This document shows, piece by piece, positions 33,117 through 42,046 of a stretch of DNA of 64,000 bases; within the stretch, counting starts at the first letter, position 1; every line of letters starts with the position of its first letter. The notes beneath the pieces are model-generated. The model saw only the letters and a program-made list of their open reading frames with translations. It had not been told where the DNA came from and ran no database searches. The position numbers and the translations under genes are program-made. Source of the DNA: Sphingobacterium faecale (GTDB taxonomy: Bacteria > Bacteroidota > Bacteroidia > Sphingobacteriales > Sphingobacteriaceae). The stretch spans positions 186,001 to 250,000 of the forward strand of contig NZ_JAERTY010000002.1 in the NCBI RefSeq assembly GCF_016746095.1, read 5' to 3'.

Positions 33117-34388
33117 ATGGAAAGAGATCAAGCTATCTTTAATCTAATCGCAGATGAGCTAAAACGCCAGGAAGAAGGCATTGAATTAATCGCGTCAGAG
33201 AACTTTGTGAGCAAACAAGTAATGGAAGCAGCAGGTTCTGTATTGACCAATAAATATGCTGAAGGACTTCCGGGAAAACGTTATTATGGTGGATGCGAAG
33301 TTGTCGATGAAATAGAGACAATCGCTATCGAACGTGCTAAAAAACTTTTTGGTGCGGAATGGGTGAATGTTCAACCTCACTCCGGTGCTCAAGCTAATGC
33401 AGCTGTTTTTCTGGCAACGATTAAGCCAGGAGATAAGATTTTAGGTCTTGACTTGTCTCATGGAGGACACTTGACACATGGTTCTCCAGCCAATCTTTCG
33501 GGAAAAATCTATCAACCGGTGTTTTACGGTGTGAAAGAGGATACTGGCTTGATCGATTATGAGCAATTAGAGGAAACTGCACTCCGTGAAAAACCAAAGA
33601 TGATTATCTGTGGAGCCTCTGCTTATTCGCGTGATTGGGATTACGCACGTATCCGTAAGGTAGCAGATGAGATAGGAGCTATAGTGTTGGCCGATATTTC
33701 TCACCCAGCAGGTTTGATTGCTAAAGGATTGTTGAACGATCCTCTTCCTCACTGTCATATCGTAACGACCACTACGCACAAAACATTGCGTGGCCCTCGC
33801 GGAGGCATGATTATGGTGGGCAAAGATTTCGAAAACCCTTGGGGTATCAAGACACCAAAAGGAGAGATTCGTACCATCACACAATTATTGGATTTGGCGG
33901 TATTCCCAGGTACTCAAGGAGGTCCTTTGGAACATACTATTGCTGCAAAAGCAATTGCTTACGGTGAAGCTTTGACGGATGACTATCTGACATACATAAA
34001 GCAGGTACAGAGCAATGCACAGGCTCTAGCTAAGTTTTTTGTGGATCGCGATTATAAGATTATCTCTGGTGGGACAGATAACCACTTGATGTTAGTTGAC
34101 TTGCGTAACAAAGATATTTCCGGTAAGGAAGCGGAGGCAGTATTAGGGCTGGCTGGTATTACAACGAATAAGAACATGGTTCCGTTTGATACACGCTCAC
34201 CTTTTGTAACTTCAGGAGTTCGTTTCGGAACAGCTGCAATTACAAGTCGAGGCGTGAAAGAGGCCGAGATGGTACAGATTGGTGAATTAATTGATGAGGC
34301 GTTGCAAAACCGTGGAAATGAAGGGCAATTAGCAAAGATTCATGACAAAGTGAAAGCTATGATGGCTCGGTTTCCTCTTTACAAATAA
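33117..34388 (+). CDS. glyA: Serine hydroxymethyltransferase
   Basis: PLP enzyme interconverting serine and glycine and charging tetrahydrofolate with one-carbon units. 423 residues. N-terminal [19 protein letters not shown], the PLP lysine in [14 protein letters not shown], and [15 protein letters not shown] are diagnostic. Monocistronic: its own promoter upstream, a strong terminator 24 bp downstream. Confidence 0.97.
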   Translation: MERDQAIFNLIADELKRQEEGIELIASENFVSKQVMEAAGSVLTNKYAEGLPGKRYYGGCEVVDEIETIAIERAKKLFGAEWVNVQPHSGAQANAAVFLATIKPGDKILGLDLSHGGHLTHGSPANLSGKIYQPVFYGVKEDTGLIDYEQLEETALREKPKMIICGASAYSRDWDYARIRKVADEIGAIVLADISHPAGLIAKGLLNDPLPHCHIVTTTTHKTLRGPRGGMIMVGKDFENPWGIKTPKGEIRTITQLLDLAVFPGTQGGPLEHTIAAKAIAYGEALTDDYLTYIKQVQSNAQALAKFFVDRDYKIISGGTDNHLMLVDLRNKDISGKEAEAVLGLAGITTNKNMVPFDTRSPFVTSGVRFGTAAITSRGVKEAEMVQIGELIDEALQNRGNEGQLAKIHDKVKAMMARFPLYK

Positions 34389-34696
34389 GAATTTTCATCA
34401 TCTTGAGATAAGGCCCCGAAAGTAGTTTCGGGGCTTTCTTGTTTATTTTTTTGAATGTGTCGTGGTTAGATTAATCATCTCTCTACTGTGCATTGTTATG
34501 GTATAGTTATTGTAATTAGATAACTGTGAATTAATGTTAAAAGTCAAGTGGTTAATTTGAAAGATCAATTTTTTTCAGCTACTTTGGGTTAAATAATAAG
34601 ATTTAAAACAATTAAAATTAAAGCCTATCGAAACACGGTTACTCTAAAAATGAATTGCTTACATGCTCTATACTTATAAATATTAGGGGAATTATT
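34389..34696 (+). other. 308-bp intergenic region between glyA and the sigma-factor gene
   Basis: Contains the glyA terminator at 34413-34434 near its left end. The remainder is AT-rich and without an ORF or repeat I can support. No exact TAnnTTTG box was seen upstream of the sigma gene; a nearby TACTTTGG is only a partial match. Confidence 0.6.
34413..34438 (+). terminator. glyA terminator
   Basis: GCCCCGAAA / TTTCGGGGC perfect 9-bp stem with the tetraloop GTAG followed by a T-rich tract (TTTCTTGTTT). Confidence 0.88.
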
Positions 34697-35287
34697 ATGA
34701 AACTATTGAAAAGCAAAACAGATCAAGAGTTAATCCGTGCCTACATTGAAGGCGATGAGATGGGATTGAAATTGTTGATAGATCGATACAAGACTAAGAT
34801 ATATACTTCTATTTTTGTTCGCGTTAAGGATGAGTTCCTTGCAGAGGATATTTTTCAGGAAACCTTTATTAAGGTAATCAATACTATTAAGGCTGGTCGT
34901 TATAATGAGGAAGGTAAGTTTTTACCTTGGGTGATTCGTATTGCCCATAACATGGTTATCGATCATTTTCGTAAAGAAAAAAGGGGCCCTTCGGTAGTTA
35001 ATGGTGATGGTTATGATATTTTTGAAGTGCTTAATTTCGCCGATGATAATGCGGAATCTAAACTCGTGCGTAATCAGGTAGATGTAGATTTGAAAAAGTT
35101 GATACAGCTCCTTCCTGATGATCAAAAGGAAGTATTGATCATGCGTCATTTCTGCGATATGAGTTTTAAAGATATCGCTGAGATCACCGAAGTGAGTATC
35201 AATACAGCCTTGGGGCGTATGCGTTATGCCCTGAGTAATTTGCGCAAGATGATTGAGGATCATAATATGACGTTTCAGTTTAATTAG
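34697..35287 (+). CDS. ECF-type RNA polymerase sigma factor
   Basis: 196 residues from ATG 34697 (MKLLKSKTDQELIRAYIEGD). Sigma region 2 is seen in DEFLAEDIFQETFIKVI and WVIRIAHNMVIDHFRK, and region 4 helix-turn-helix in LPDDQKEVLIMRHFCDMSFK followed by DIAEITEVSINTALGRMRYA. No anti-sigma gene is adjacent; the next gene is a membrane protease over 300 bp away. Targets are unknown. The in-frame upstream ATG at 34655 gives an atypical N-terminus. Confidence 0.9.
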   Translation: MKLLKSKTDQELIRAYIEGDEMGLKLLIDRYKTKIYTSIFVRVKDEFLAEDIFQETFIKVINTIKAGRYNEEGKFLPWVIRIAHNMVIDHFRKEKRGPSVVNGDGYDIFEVLNFADDNAESKLVRNQVDVDLKKLIQLLPDDQKEVLIMRHFCDMSFKDIAEITEVSINTALGRMRYALSNLRKMIEDHNMTFQFN

Positions 35288-35600
35288 GTTCCCTACCTCT
35301 GCTATAAAAAAAACTATATGGATTCAAGGATTTATGTGGGGTTAAGCATAGATGTGTTTGATGGGCTTTGGGCTTATAGCCAAAGCCCATCTTTCATTTG
35401 CCATGTTTTTTAGAACTGTCTACGTTTTGGTAGAAGCGCTGCCAGGTTCTTAAGGTGTTTTTGACGGAAATGTGAGTTTTGAAGTCTTAATTGTTGTCAA
35501 AATGACAGGGAATTTATGTTTATTTGTTGCTGTGAAACCTTTGGAATTGGTTTTGATAGTAAGAAATACATAATGGTAATTGAAATTTAAATAAAAAAAT
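35288..35600 (+). other. 313-bp intergenic region between the sigma-factor gene and the YugP-type gene
   Basis: Holds a terminator-like hairpin at 35360-35391 in its first third. The right half is AT-rich with no exact TAnnTTTG box that I can assign. No ORF or tandem repeat was seen. Confidence 0.55.
35360..35395 (+). terminator. Terminator after the ECF sigma gene
   Basis: GATGGGCTTTGG / CCAAAGCCCATC 12-bp arms followed by a short T tract (TTTC), about 70 bp past the sigma gene stop. Confidence 0.75.
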
Positions 35601-36287
35601 ATGGGAATTTGGATTTTATTGATTTTTATTGGGATTGTCAGCATGATTGTCCAGACAAGATTTAAAAATAAGTTTAAAAAGTATTCGGAGATGCCCTTGA
35701 CCTCTGGAATGTCTGGGGCGGAGATTGCACAAAAGATGCTTCATGATAATAATATTTACGATGTCAATGTTGTGTCGGTGGAAGGCCAGCTCACTGACCA
35801 TTATAACCCATCGGATAGGACGGTCAATTTAAGCCCAGAAGTATACCATGGGCGTAGTGTGGCGGCAGCTGCTGTAGCTGCACACGAGTGCGGCCATGCT
35901 GTACAGCATGCAACTGCTTACTCCTGGTTGCAATTTCGCTCATCAATGGTGCCAATTGTTAACTTTTCATCAAAGATTGTTTCTTTTACTTTGATGATTG
36001 GTGTCATGTTGGCTGTGTTTTCACAGAGCTACCTTTTATTGCAGATTGGGGTAGCGGCCTTAGCTGTGACTACGGTGTTTAGTTTTATTACGTTGCCAGT
36101 AGAGTTTGATGCTTCTAAGCGCGCTTTGGTCTGGTTAGAAAGAGCCAATGTAACGCATGATTTAGAGGAGCATGATGGTGCTAAAGATGCTTTGAAATGG
36201 GCTGCCATGACTTATGTGATTGCCGCTTTGTCTGCACTTGTTACTTTGCTTTATTACGCTTCGATTCTTTTAGGCCGGAGGGACTAA
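35601..36287 (+). CDS. YugP-type zinc metalloprotease, membrane-bound
   Basis: 228 residues. N-terminal membrane helix (GIWILLIFIGIVSMIVQTRF), the zinc motif HECGH in AAHECGHAVQHATA (about residues 95-99), and further membrane segments at about 118-165 and 205-223. This is the neutral zinc metallopeptidase family typified by Bacillus YugP. Substrates are unknown. The start fits the family N-terminus. Confidence 0.88.
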   Translation: MGIWILLIFIGIVSMIVQTRFKNKFKKYSEMPLTSGMSGAEIAQKMLHDNNIYDVNVVSVEGQLTDHYNPSDRTVNLSPEVYHGRSVAAAAVAAHECGHAVQHATAYSWLQFRSSMVPIVNFSSKIVSFTLMIGVMLAVFSQSYLLLQIGVAALAVTTVFSFITLPVEFDASKRALVWLERANVTHDLEEHDGAKDALKWAAMTYVIAALSALVTLLYYASILLGRRD

Positions 36288-36312
36288 GAAAAGAGAATAT
36301 ATAGTATTATAG

Positions 36313-36343
36313 GCCGAGGTAGTTTTACTGCTTCGGCTTTTTT
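36313..36343 (+). terminator. Terminator after the YugP-type gene
   Basis: GCCGAGGTAG / CTGCTTCGGC stem with wobble pairs, 5-nt loop and six T residues. Confidence 0.8.
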
Positions 36344-36440
36344 GTTGTGCCCCTGATAATTATCAACTAGGTGAGTGGTTATTATTTTATATGTATAATA
36401 AACGAATATTAAAGGGAGATGCTTCGTGTTTTATTCGCTT

Positions 36441-36495
36441 TATTCCGAACAAAGTCCGAATAAAGTCCCTGTTAAGTCCGAATAATATCCTTATA
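36441..36495 (+). repeat. 11-bp quasi-tandem array (AAGTCCGAATA words)
   Basis: Five consecutive 11-bp units, two of which are identical AAGTCCGAATA, the others diverged (for example AAGTCCCTGTT). A partly overlapping inverted pair, CTTTATTC (36438-36445) and GAATAAAG (36458-36465), gives it dyad character. It lies about 100 bp upstream of the ffh promoter. Confidence 0.7.
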
Positions 36496-36590
36496 ACCTA
36501 TTATATAGCTCAAAACATGTTCCCCTAGATTTACGAGGTAGTGGAAGTATCAATTTGTAAAGAAGATGATATTTCCGTACGTAGGATAAG

Positions 36591-36620
36591 TTGAGAAAAA
36601 GCAAAATATTATTAACTTTG
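36591..36620 (+). promoter_or_regulatory. ffh promoter
   Basis: TTG at 36591-36593, a 19-bp spacer, and TAACTTTG at 36613-36620, an exact match to the Bacteroidota -33/-7 pattern, 32 bp upstream of the ffh ATG. Confidence 0.78.
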
Positions 36621-36652
36621 CAACTTAGCATAAGAATTTCAAAAAATTAACT

Positions 36653-37996
36653 ATGTTTTCAAATCTTCAGGATAAGTTAGATAGAGCCTTTAAGGTATTA
36701 AAAGGTCAGGGAAATATTACCGAAATAAACGTCGCTGAGACGATGAAGGAAATTCGCAAAGCATTATTGGATGCCGATGTGAATTATAAAACGGCAAAGA
36801 CGTTTACGGATGATGTGAAGCAAAAGGCTTTAGGCGAAAATGTGTTAAGTAGCATTTCTCCGGGGCAGTTGCTTACCAAGATCATGAATGATGAGCTGAC
36901 TAATCTCATGGGGGGCTCCGTGACTGAGTTGGATTTGGTGAAAAATCCAACGGTTATTCTTATCGCAGGTTTGAATGGTGCCGGTAAAACTACTTTTACA
37001 GGTAAACTGGCTAGTTTTTTGAAAGATAAGAAAGGTAAAAAGCCTCTTTTGGTCGCAGGTGACGTATATCGTCCAGCGGCAATCGATCAACTGGAGGTCT
37101 TAGCTGAGCAGGTAGGGGTACCGGTATATACGGATAGAAACTCTACCGATCCTATTGCTATAGCCAAAGCAGGTGTGGAAGAGGGAAAGAAAAATGGTAA
37201 TAATGTGATTATTATCGATACAGCAGGACGTCTAGCTATCGATGAGGCATTAATGACAGAAATTACTGCTGTAAAGGATGCAACACAGCCGAATGAGATT
37301 TTATTCGTAGTAGATGCTATGACTGGACAGGATGCGGTTAATACAGCAAAAACTTTCAATGATCGTTTAGACTTTACCGGTGTCGTATTGACGAAATTGG
37401 ATGGTGATACACGTGGCGGTGCTGCATTGTCTATAAAGTCAGTTGTAAACAAGCCTATCAAATTTATCGGTACAGGGGAGAAGATGGATGCTTTGGATGT
37501 TTTCTATCCAGATCGTATGGCATCCCGGATTTTAGGGATGGGTGACGTAGTGTCCTTAGTCGAGCGCGCACAACAACAATTTGACGAGAAACAAGCAGCC
37601 GAACTTCAAAAAAAGATTCGCAAAAATAAGTTTGATTTCAATGATTTTAGATCCCAGATTCAACAGATCAAGAAAATGGGTAATATGAAGGATTTGATCG
37701 GTATGATTCCAGGTGCTGGTAAAGCGCTTAAAGATGTGGAGATTGAAGATGATGCATTCAAACCGATTGAAGCTATCATCGATTCGATGACACCTTTTGA
37801 ACGAGAGAATCCAGACGCGATCGATCAAAAAAGAAGAATGCGTATCGCTAAGGGATCTGGTACTGATATTAATGAGGTTAATAAGTTGCTGAAGCAGTTT
37901 ATGGATATGCGGAAAGTGATGAAGCAGATGTCTAATCCGGCTATGGCAGCGAAAATGATGCGTAATATGCCGAAAATGCCGGGTAAACCGTTCTAA
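36653..37996 (+). CDS. ffh: Signal recognition particle protein Ffh (SRP54)
   Basis: 447-residue GTPase that binds 4.5S RNA and signal sequences and delivers nascent membrane proteins to FtsY. N domain (residues 1-95), G domain with the P-loop GLNGAGKTTFTGKLA, DTAGRL and TKLDGDTRGG, and a C-terminal methionine-rich M domain (MDMRKVMKQMSNPAMAAKMM). Monocistronic with its own promoter and a strong terminator. Confidence 0.97.
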   Translation: MFSNLQDKLDRAFKVLKGQGNITEINVAETMKEIRKALLDADVNYKTAKTFTDDVKQKALGENVLSSISPGQLLTKIMNDELTNLMGGSVTELDLVKNPTVILIAGLNGAGKTTFTGKLASFLKDKKGKKPLLVAGDVYRPAAIDQLEVLAEQVGVPVYTDRNSTDPIAIAKAGVEEGKKNGNNVIIIDTAGRLAIDEALMTEITAVKDATQPNEILFVVDAMTGQDAVNTAKTFNDRLDFTGVVLTKLDGDTRGGAALSIKSVVNKPIKFIGTGEKMDALDVFYPDRMASRILGMGDVVSLVERAQQQFDEKQAAELQKKIRKNKFDFNDFRSQIQQIKKMGNMKDLIGMIPGAGKALKDVEIEDDAFKPIEAIIDSMTPFERENPDAIDQKRRMRIAKGSGTDINEVNKLLKQFMDMRKVMKQMSNPAMAAKMMRNMPKMPGKPF

Positions 37997-38020
37997 GAAG
38001 AAACAATAAGAAAAATAGAG

Positions 38021-38066
38021 AAGCGGAGGCTCAAGTATGTTTTTTACTTGAGCCTCCGTTTGCTTT
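38021..38066 (+). terminator. ffh terminator
   Basis: GCGGAGGCTCAAGTA / TACTTGAGCCTCCGT long stem with a T-rich loop, followed by TTGCTTTT. Confidence 0.85.
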
Positions 38067-38113
38067 TAGATCGAAATTTGATGCTTATTTTTAGAAAGAA
38101 TAGAATTTATTGT

Positions 38114-38121
38114 TAATTTTG
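38114..38121 (+). promoter_or_regulatory. Exact TAnnTTTG box 5 bp before nuoA
   Basis: TAATTTTG ends 5 bp before ATG 38127, the third such near-leaderless arrangement in the window. No TTG at the proper -33 spacing, so it is tentative. Confidence 0.45.
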
Positions 38122-38126
38122 CGTTT

Positions 38127-38720
38127 ATGGACGATCATCCCACCCAACTGTCAGTTTATGGATACATTCTCCTTATGGGGATTATTGGTGCTCTGTTAGT
38201 AGGTGTTACGATTTTTCTAGCCAAATTAATCGCTCCCCACAAACCAAATTCCATCAAAGAGAGTACATATGAGTGTGGTGAAGAAACCATTGGGACTGCT
38301 TGGGTTCAATTTAACCCAAGATTCTATGTTATCGCACTTGTGTTTTTGCTTTTTGACGTCGAACTTATCTTTATTTTCCCTTGGTCGGTGATATTTGGAA
38401 ATGAGGCACTGATTACTGCTGACGAGCGATGGGGATGGTTTACTATGATAGAAATGGCTATCTTTTTAGCGATTCTAATCGTCGGGCTGGTCTATGTCTG
38501 GTCTAGAGGGGATCTCAATTGGATTAAGCCAAATCATATAAAACCTACTGTTGGTGTGAATATACCAAGAGAAGCGTATGAACATTTAAACAATGCAGTT
38601 TATGCTGTTAGAGATTATCGGGAGAGTAAAGCCATAGTTGATGAGAAGTATAATGATACTGCTGAAACAAATGTAGTTAAGCCGTCCATTGGATTTAAAC
38701 CTAAATTCAAGAAGTCATGA
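38127..38720 (+). CDS. nuoA: NADH-quinone oxidoreductase subunit A, with a long C-terminal tail
   Basis: Inner-membrane subunit of complex I. Three membrane helices at about residues 10-31, 70-92 and 106-130; the signature [22 protein letters not shown] and [10 protein letters not shown] are typical. 197 residues, roughly 60-70 longer than a usual NuoA because of a hydrophilic C-terminal tail (about 130-197). Overlaps nuoB by 4 bp. Only nuoA and nuoB are present here; nuoC to nuoN are not in the window. Confidence 0.93.
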   Translation: MDDHPTQLSVYGYILLMGIIGALLVGVTIFLAKLIAPHKPNSIKESTYECGEETIGTAWVQFNPRFYVIALVFLLFDVELIFIFPWSVIFGNEALITADERWGWFTMIEMAIFLAILIVGLVYVWSRGDLNWIKPNHIKPTVGVNIPREAYEHLNNAVYAVRDYRESKAIVDEKYNDTAETNVVKPSIGFKPKFKKS

Positions 38721-39220
38721 ATATAGAAGAACAGTTAAGGTCTGACGGTGTTATTGTTGCAAAGATAGATGATCTATTGAATTGGGCAAGATTGTCTTCG
38801 ATGTGGCCTGTCAGTTTTGGTATTGCTTGTTGCGCTATTGAGATGATGGGAGCGATGGCAGCGACTTATGACCTTGATCGTTTGGGGGTGTTTCCACGTC
38901 CTTCGCCGAGGCAATCGGATGTAATGATTATTGCGGGAACGGTTACTTTTAAAATGGCAGATCGAATTAAGAGACTGTATGAACAAATGCCGGAACCTCG
39001 TTATGTGATTTCGATGGGGTCTTGCTCGAATTGTGGTGGTCCCTATTGGCAGCATGGTTATCATGTTGTGAAAGGGGTTGATAAAATTATTCCGGTGGAT
39101 ATTTATGTTCAGGGATGTCCTCCACGGCCAGAGGCACTTATTGGTGCATTTTTAGAGTTACAAAAAAAGATAGAAAAAGAGCATATTCTTCATCAGAAGT
39201 ACTTTGAAGAAGTTGTTTGA
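38717..39220 (+). CDS. nuoB: NADH-quinone oxidoreductase subunit B
   Basis: 167-residue peripheral subunit that carries the N2 [4Fe-4S] cluster next to the quinone site. The cluster ligands are all present: C38-C39 in [11 protein letters not shown]103 in [12 protein letters not shown]134 in [10 protein letters not shown]. The ATGA overlap with nuoA indicates coupling. Instead of nuoC the next gene, 15 bp on, is purK. Confidence 0.97.
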   Translation: MNIEEQLRSDGVIVAKIDDLLNWARLSSMWPVSFGIACCAIEMMGAMAATYDLDRLGVFPRPSPRQSDVMIIAGTVTFKMADRIKRLYEQMPEPRYVISMGSCSNCGGPYWQHGYHVVKGVDKIIPVDIYVQGCPPRPEALIGAFLELQKKIEKEHILHQKYFEEVV

Positions 39221-39235
39221 GCATATAAATGAATT

Positions 39236-40378
39236 ATGGGAAAAGATTTTTATGGTGAGTTGCAATTAGGAATTCTTGGCGGTGGTCAGTTAGGACGTAT
39301 GCTAATTCAAGAAGCAATAAGTTATAATGTAAATGTGCATGTGCTAGATCCAGATAAAAATGCACCTTGCCGTAAACTGTGTGATCATTTTGAATGTGGA
39401 TCGCTAAGTGATTATGATACGGTCTTTAATTTTGGAAAAGACCTAGACATGATTACTATAGAGATTGAGAAAGTGAATGTTGATGCTTTGGAAGCATTGG
39501 AAGACAAAGGAGTGATGGTGTATCCGCAATCACGCGTAATTCGTTTGATTCAGGACAAGGGGTTGCAGAAGCAATTCTTCAAGCAGAATGATATTCCTAC
39601 CTCGGCTTTTCAATTTATTTCGAATAAGGAGTCTCTTCGCAATGCCAATCTTTCGTTACCTTATGTACAGAAGCTCCGTAAAGATGGATATGATGGTAAA
39701 GGTGTTAAGATGATTCACACAGAAAATGATCTGTTAGCGGCTTTTGAAGAGCCGAGTATAATTGAAGAGATCGTACGTTTTCAGAAAGAGATAGCCGTTA
39801 TTGTAGCACGTAATGACCGTGGCGAAGTGAAAACTTTTCCTATGGTAGAAATGGAGTTCAATCCACAAGCTAATCTGGTGGAATTTTTAATCTCGCCATC
39901 GACTTATAGTTTTGAGATACAGCAGAAGGCTGAAGAATTGGCTAAAAAAATAGCGAATGACCTGCAGATTGTCGGACTTTTGGCTGTTGAAATGTTTTTG
40001 ACAGAGGAAGGCGATATTTTAGTCAATGAACTGGCTCCAAGGCCTCATAATTCTGGACATCAGACTATCGAAGGTAATTTTACATCACAGTTTGGTCAAC
40101 ACCTTAGGGCGATATTCAATCTGCCTCTTGGAAATACAGAAGCGCGTTCAAATGCTGTAATGATCAATTTGTTGGGAGAGGAAGGGTATGAAGGCCTGGC
40201 TAAATATGAGGGCATTGAAGAAATCCTGGCTATGGAAGGAGTATATCTGCATCTTTATGGTAAGAAATATACAAAGCCTTTCCGTAAGATGGGGCATGTT
40301 TGTATTGTAAATGTAGATCGGGAGATCGCTATAAGTAATGCTCGTAATGTACAGGAAATATTGAAAGTAATAGCATAA
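39236..40378 (+). CDS. purK: N5-carboxyaminoimidazole ribonucleotide synthase
   Basis: 380-residue ATP-grasp enzyme that carboxylates AIR at N5 in purine synthesis. N-terminal GILGGGQLGRMLIQEA, the ATP-grasp segment YVQKLRKDGYDGKGVKMI, and VNELAPRPHNSGHQTIEG are characteristic. It follows nuoB by 15 bp and precedes purE by 9 bp, so it is in an operon with purE and possibly with nuoAB. Confidence 0.95.
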   Translation: MGKDFYGELQLGILGGGQLGRMLIQEAISYNVNVHVLDPDKNAPCRKLCDHFECGSLSDYDTVFNFGKDLDMITIEIEKVNVDALEALEDKGVMVYPQSRVIRLIQDKGLQKQFFKQNDIPTSAFQFISNKESLRNANLSLPYVQKLRKDGYDGKGVKMIHTENDLLAAFEEPSIIEEIVRFQKEIAVIVARNDRGEVKTFPMVEMEFNPQANLVEFLISPSTYSFEIQQKAEELAKKIANDLQIVGLLAVEMFLTEEGDILVNELAPRPHNSGHQTIEGNFTSQFGQHLRAIFNLPLGNTEARSNAVMINLLGEEGYEGLAKYEGIEEILAMEGVYLHLYGKKYTKPFRKMGHVCIVNVDREIAISNARNVQEILKVIA

Positions 40379-40387
40379 ATAGAAATA

Positions 40388-40894
40388 ATGAACGTACAAT
40401 CAATTCAAGTAGGAATTATCATGGGGAGTAAGTCTGATCTCCCTGTTATGCAAGATGCAGTAGAAGTGTTGAAAGAGTTAGGTGTTGGGTTTGAAGTAAC
40501 GATTGTGTCAGCACATCGTACTCCACATCGTATGTTTTCATATGCGGAAGAGGCTGCAGCTAGAGGCATCAAAGTCATTATTGCCGGAGCGGGCGGCGCA
40601 GCGCATCTTCCAGGGATGGTAGCGTCGATAACACATCTGCCAGTAATCGGGGTTCCTGTAAAATCGTCTAATTCTATAGACGGTTGGGATTCTGTACTTT
40701 CCATCTTACAGATGCCTAACGGTATCCCTGTTGCTACAGTGGCTTTGAATGCAGCAAAAAATGCTGGAATATTGGCTGCTCAGATTATCGCAACACATGA
40801 TCCCGAAATAGCTGAAAACCTATTGGCTTTTAAGAAGATCTTAAAAGATAAAGTAGAAGAGACAGCCTCAGAGGTAGAGGCTATGAAGTTTTAA
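40388..40894 (+). CDS. purE: N5-CAIR mutase (PurE)
   Basis: 168 residues, class I PurE, converting N5-CAIR to CAIR. The motifs [36 protein letters not shown] and [14 protein letters not shown] are diagnostic. It follows purK closely, giving the two-step bicarbonate-dependent route. A terminator lies immediately downstream. Confidence 0.97.
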   Translation: MNVQSIQVGIIMGSKSDLPVMQDAVEVLKELGVGFEVTIVSAHRTPHRMFSYAEEAAARGIKVIIAGAGGAAHLPGMVASITHLPVIGVPVKSSNSIDGWDSVLSILQMPNGIPVATVALNAAKNAGILAAQIIATHDPEIAENLLAFKKILKDKVEETASEVEAMKF

Positions 40895-40929
40895 AAACAA
40901 AGGGCTATATTTATAGCCCTTTGTTTTTA
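40893..40929. terminator. Terminator between purE and the convergent isomerase gene
   Basis: AAAAACAAAGGGCTATA / TATAGCCCTTTGTTTTT long stem with almost no loop, overlapping the purE stop; A- and T-rich on opposite flanks. Confidence 0.85.
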
Positions 40930-40930
40930 A

Positions 40931-41914
40931 TCACTTTGTTAGGAATTTCTGAACATATTCATAACTCTTTTTGACACTTTCAAATTTGTTGGGCAGATAA
41001 ATGTCATCCTGTTCTACAAATGCAAATTCCAATCCTGCTTGTTTAGCACCCTGCACAATATTGATATAGTCAATGTGTCCACTTCCCACTTCTGTGAAAC
41101 GGACTTGGTTTTGTATAGAGTCGAATGGTAAGCTGTCAAAGTCTTTTCCTACTATTGGCTCTGCATAGTTCTTGTCCATATCTTTTATATGCCACATTGG
41201 AAAACGGCCAGGATACTTTTGAAAATAAGATTGAGGATTCAGCCCCGATTTTTCGATCCAATATATATCCAATTCAAAAGAGACTAGTTCTGGTTCTGTA
41301 AAAGCAATCATGATATCTAGTCCTTTTGTCCCATTGGCAAAATTTCTAAATTCCCAAAAGTGATTGTGATACCCTATATTAATACCAGCTTTCTTAGCTA
41401 ATTCTCCTGCTTTGTTTAATTGTTCTGCGGCATATTGATAATCTTCTACTGTTAAATTATTAAGATCTTCCATTGGAGTAACTGGGGCTATAACGTATTT
41501 CTGACCAAGTTCATGAGCGGTCTCTATATATTTTTCAATATCTTCTTTATCTACCGTATGATGTCGACTTAAATATTTACTCATATCATAGTGACCGCTA
41601 TAGGTTTTTAGGTCTGTATCTGCCATTATTTTCTTGAGTTCAGGGATGCTAAGGCCCCAAAAAGTATTGTTGGTGAGATCAATGCCAAAAGTTTCGATGT
41701 GACTATAACCTATTTTAGCAACCGTTTGTAAAGTCAGTTTAGGATCTTGGATCAATAAATCACGTAGTGAATATATCTGTAGACCTATATTGGCGAAGGG
41801 GCCATCTCCTTTTTGTTTACTCACAGTACATGCCTGGAGGAGTGAGGATCCGAAATATGCTCCGGCTAACCCAAAACCTGTTTTTTTTATAAAGTTGCGT
41901 CTCGTAGTCTTCAT
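40931..41914 (-). CDS. Sugar phosphate isomerase/epimerase-like TIM-barrel lipoprotein
   Basis: 327 residues. N-terminus TTRRNFIKKTGFGLAGAYFG is a twin-arginine-type signal, followed by a lipobox near LLQAC (Cys about 29), so it is predicted to be exported folded and lipidated. The mature domain is a xylose-isomerase-like TIM barrel (ANIGLQIYSLRDLLIQDP, then NIGYHNHFWEF, FELDIYWIEKS, MWHIKDMD, VGSGHIDY) with the expected metal-binding Glu/Asp/His positions. Substrate is unknown. tatC is elsewhere in the window. Confidence 0.85.
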   Translation of the reverse strand: MKTTRRNFIKKTGFGLAGAYFGSSLLQACTVSKQKGDGPFANIGLQIYSLRDLLIQDPKLTLQTVAKIGYSHIETFGIDLTNNTFWGLSIPELKKIMADTDLKTYSGHYDMSKYLSRHHTVDKEDIEKYIETAHELGQKYVIAPVTPMEDLNNLTVEDYQYAAEQLNKAGELAKKAGINIGYHNHFWEFRNFANGTKGLDIMIAFTEPELVSFELDIYWIEKSGLNPQSYFQKYPGRFPMWHIKDMDKNYAEPIVGKDFDSLPFDSIQNQVRFTEVGSGHIDYINIVQGAKQAGLEFAFVEQDDIYLPNKFESVKKSYEYVQKFLTK

Positions 41915-42002
41915 AGTTTAAGTTTTACAGTGTAATAAATTTAGGAAATGCAATTGACAAATACGAATGAAAGTTCAAGGAATGATAGGGGGAGATACAA
42001 AA

Positions 42003-42028
42003 AAAGCCATCGGTAAGATGGCTTTAAT
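42003..42028 (-). terminator. frr terminator
   Basis: AAAGCCATC / GATGGCTTT 9-bp stem with loop GGTAA, preceded by an A-run on the plus strand (T-run on the transcribed strand), just past the frr stop. Confidence 0.8.
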
Positions 42029-42046
42029 GTTATTAGGATATAAAGA

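Larger units (their letters stand above)
36288..36652 (+). other. 365-bp intergenic region upstream of ffh
   Basis: From left to right: a terminator at 36313-36343 for the protease gene, AT-rich filler including a GATAATTATC palindrome, the 11-bp quasi-tandem array at 36441-36495, and the ffh promoter at 36591-36620. No ORF is supported. Confidence 0.7.

Noticed and set aside
33117..34388. Glycine riboswitch upstream of glyA
   Set aside because: The leader from the -7 box is only about 45 nt, too short for a glycine aptamer.
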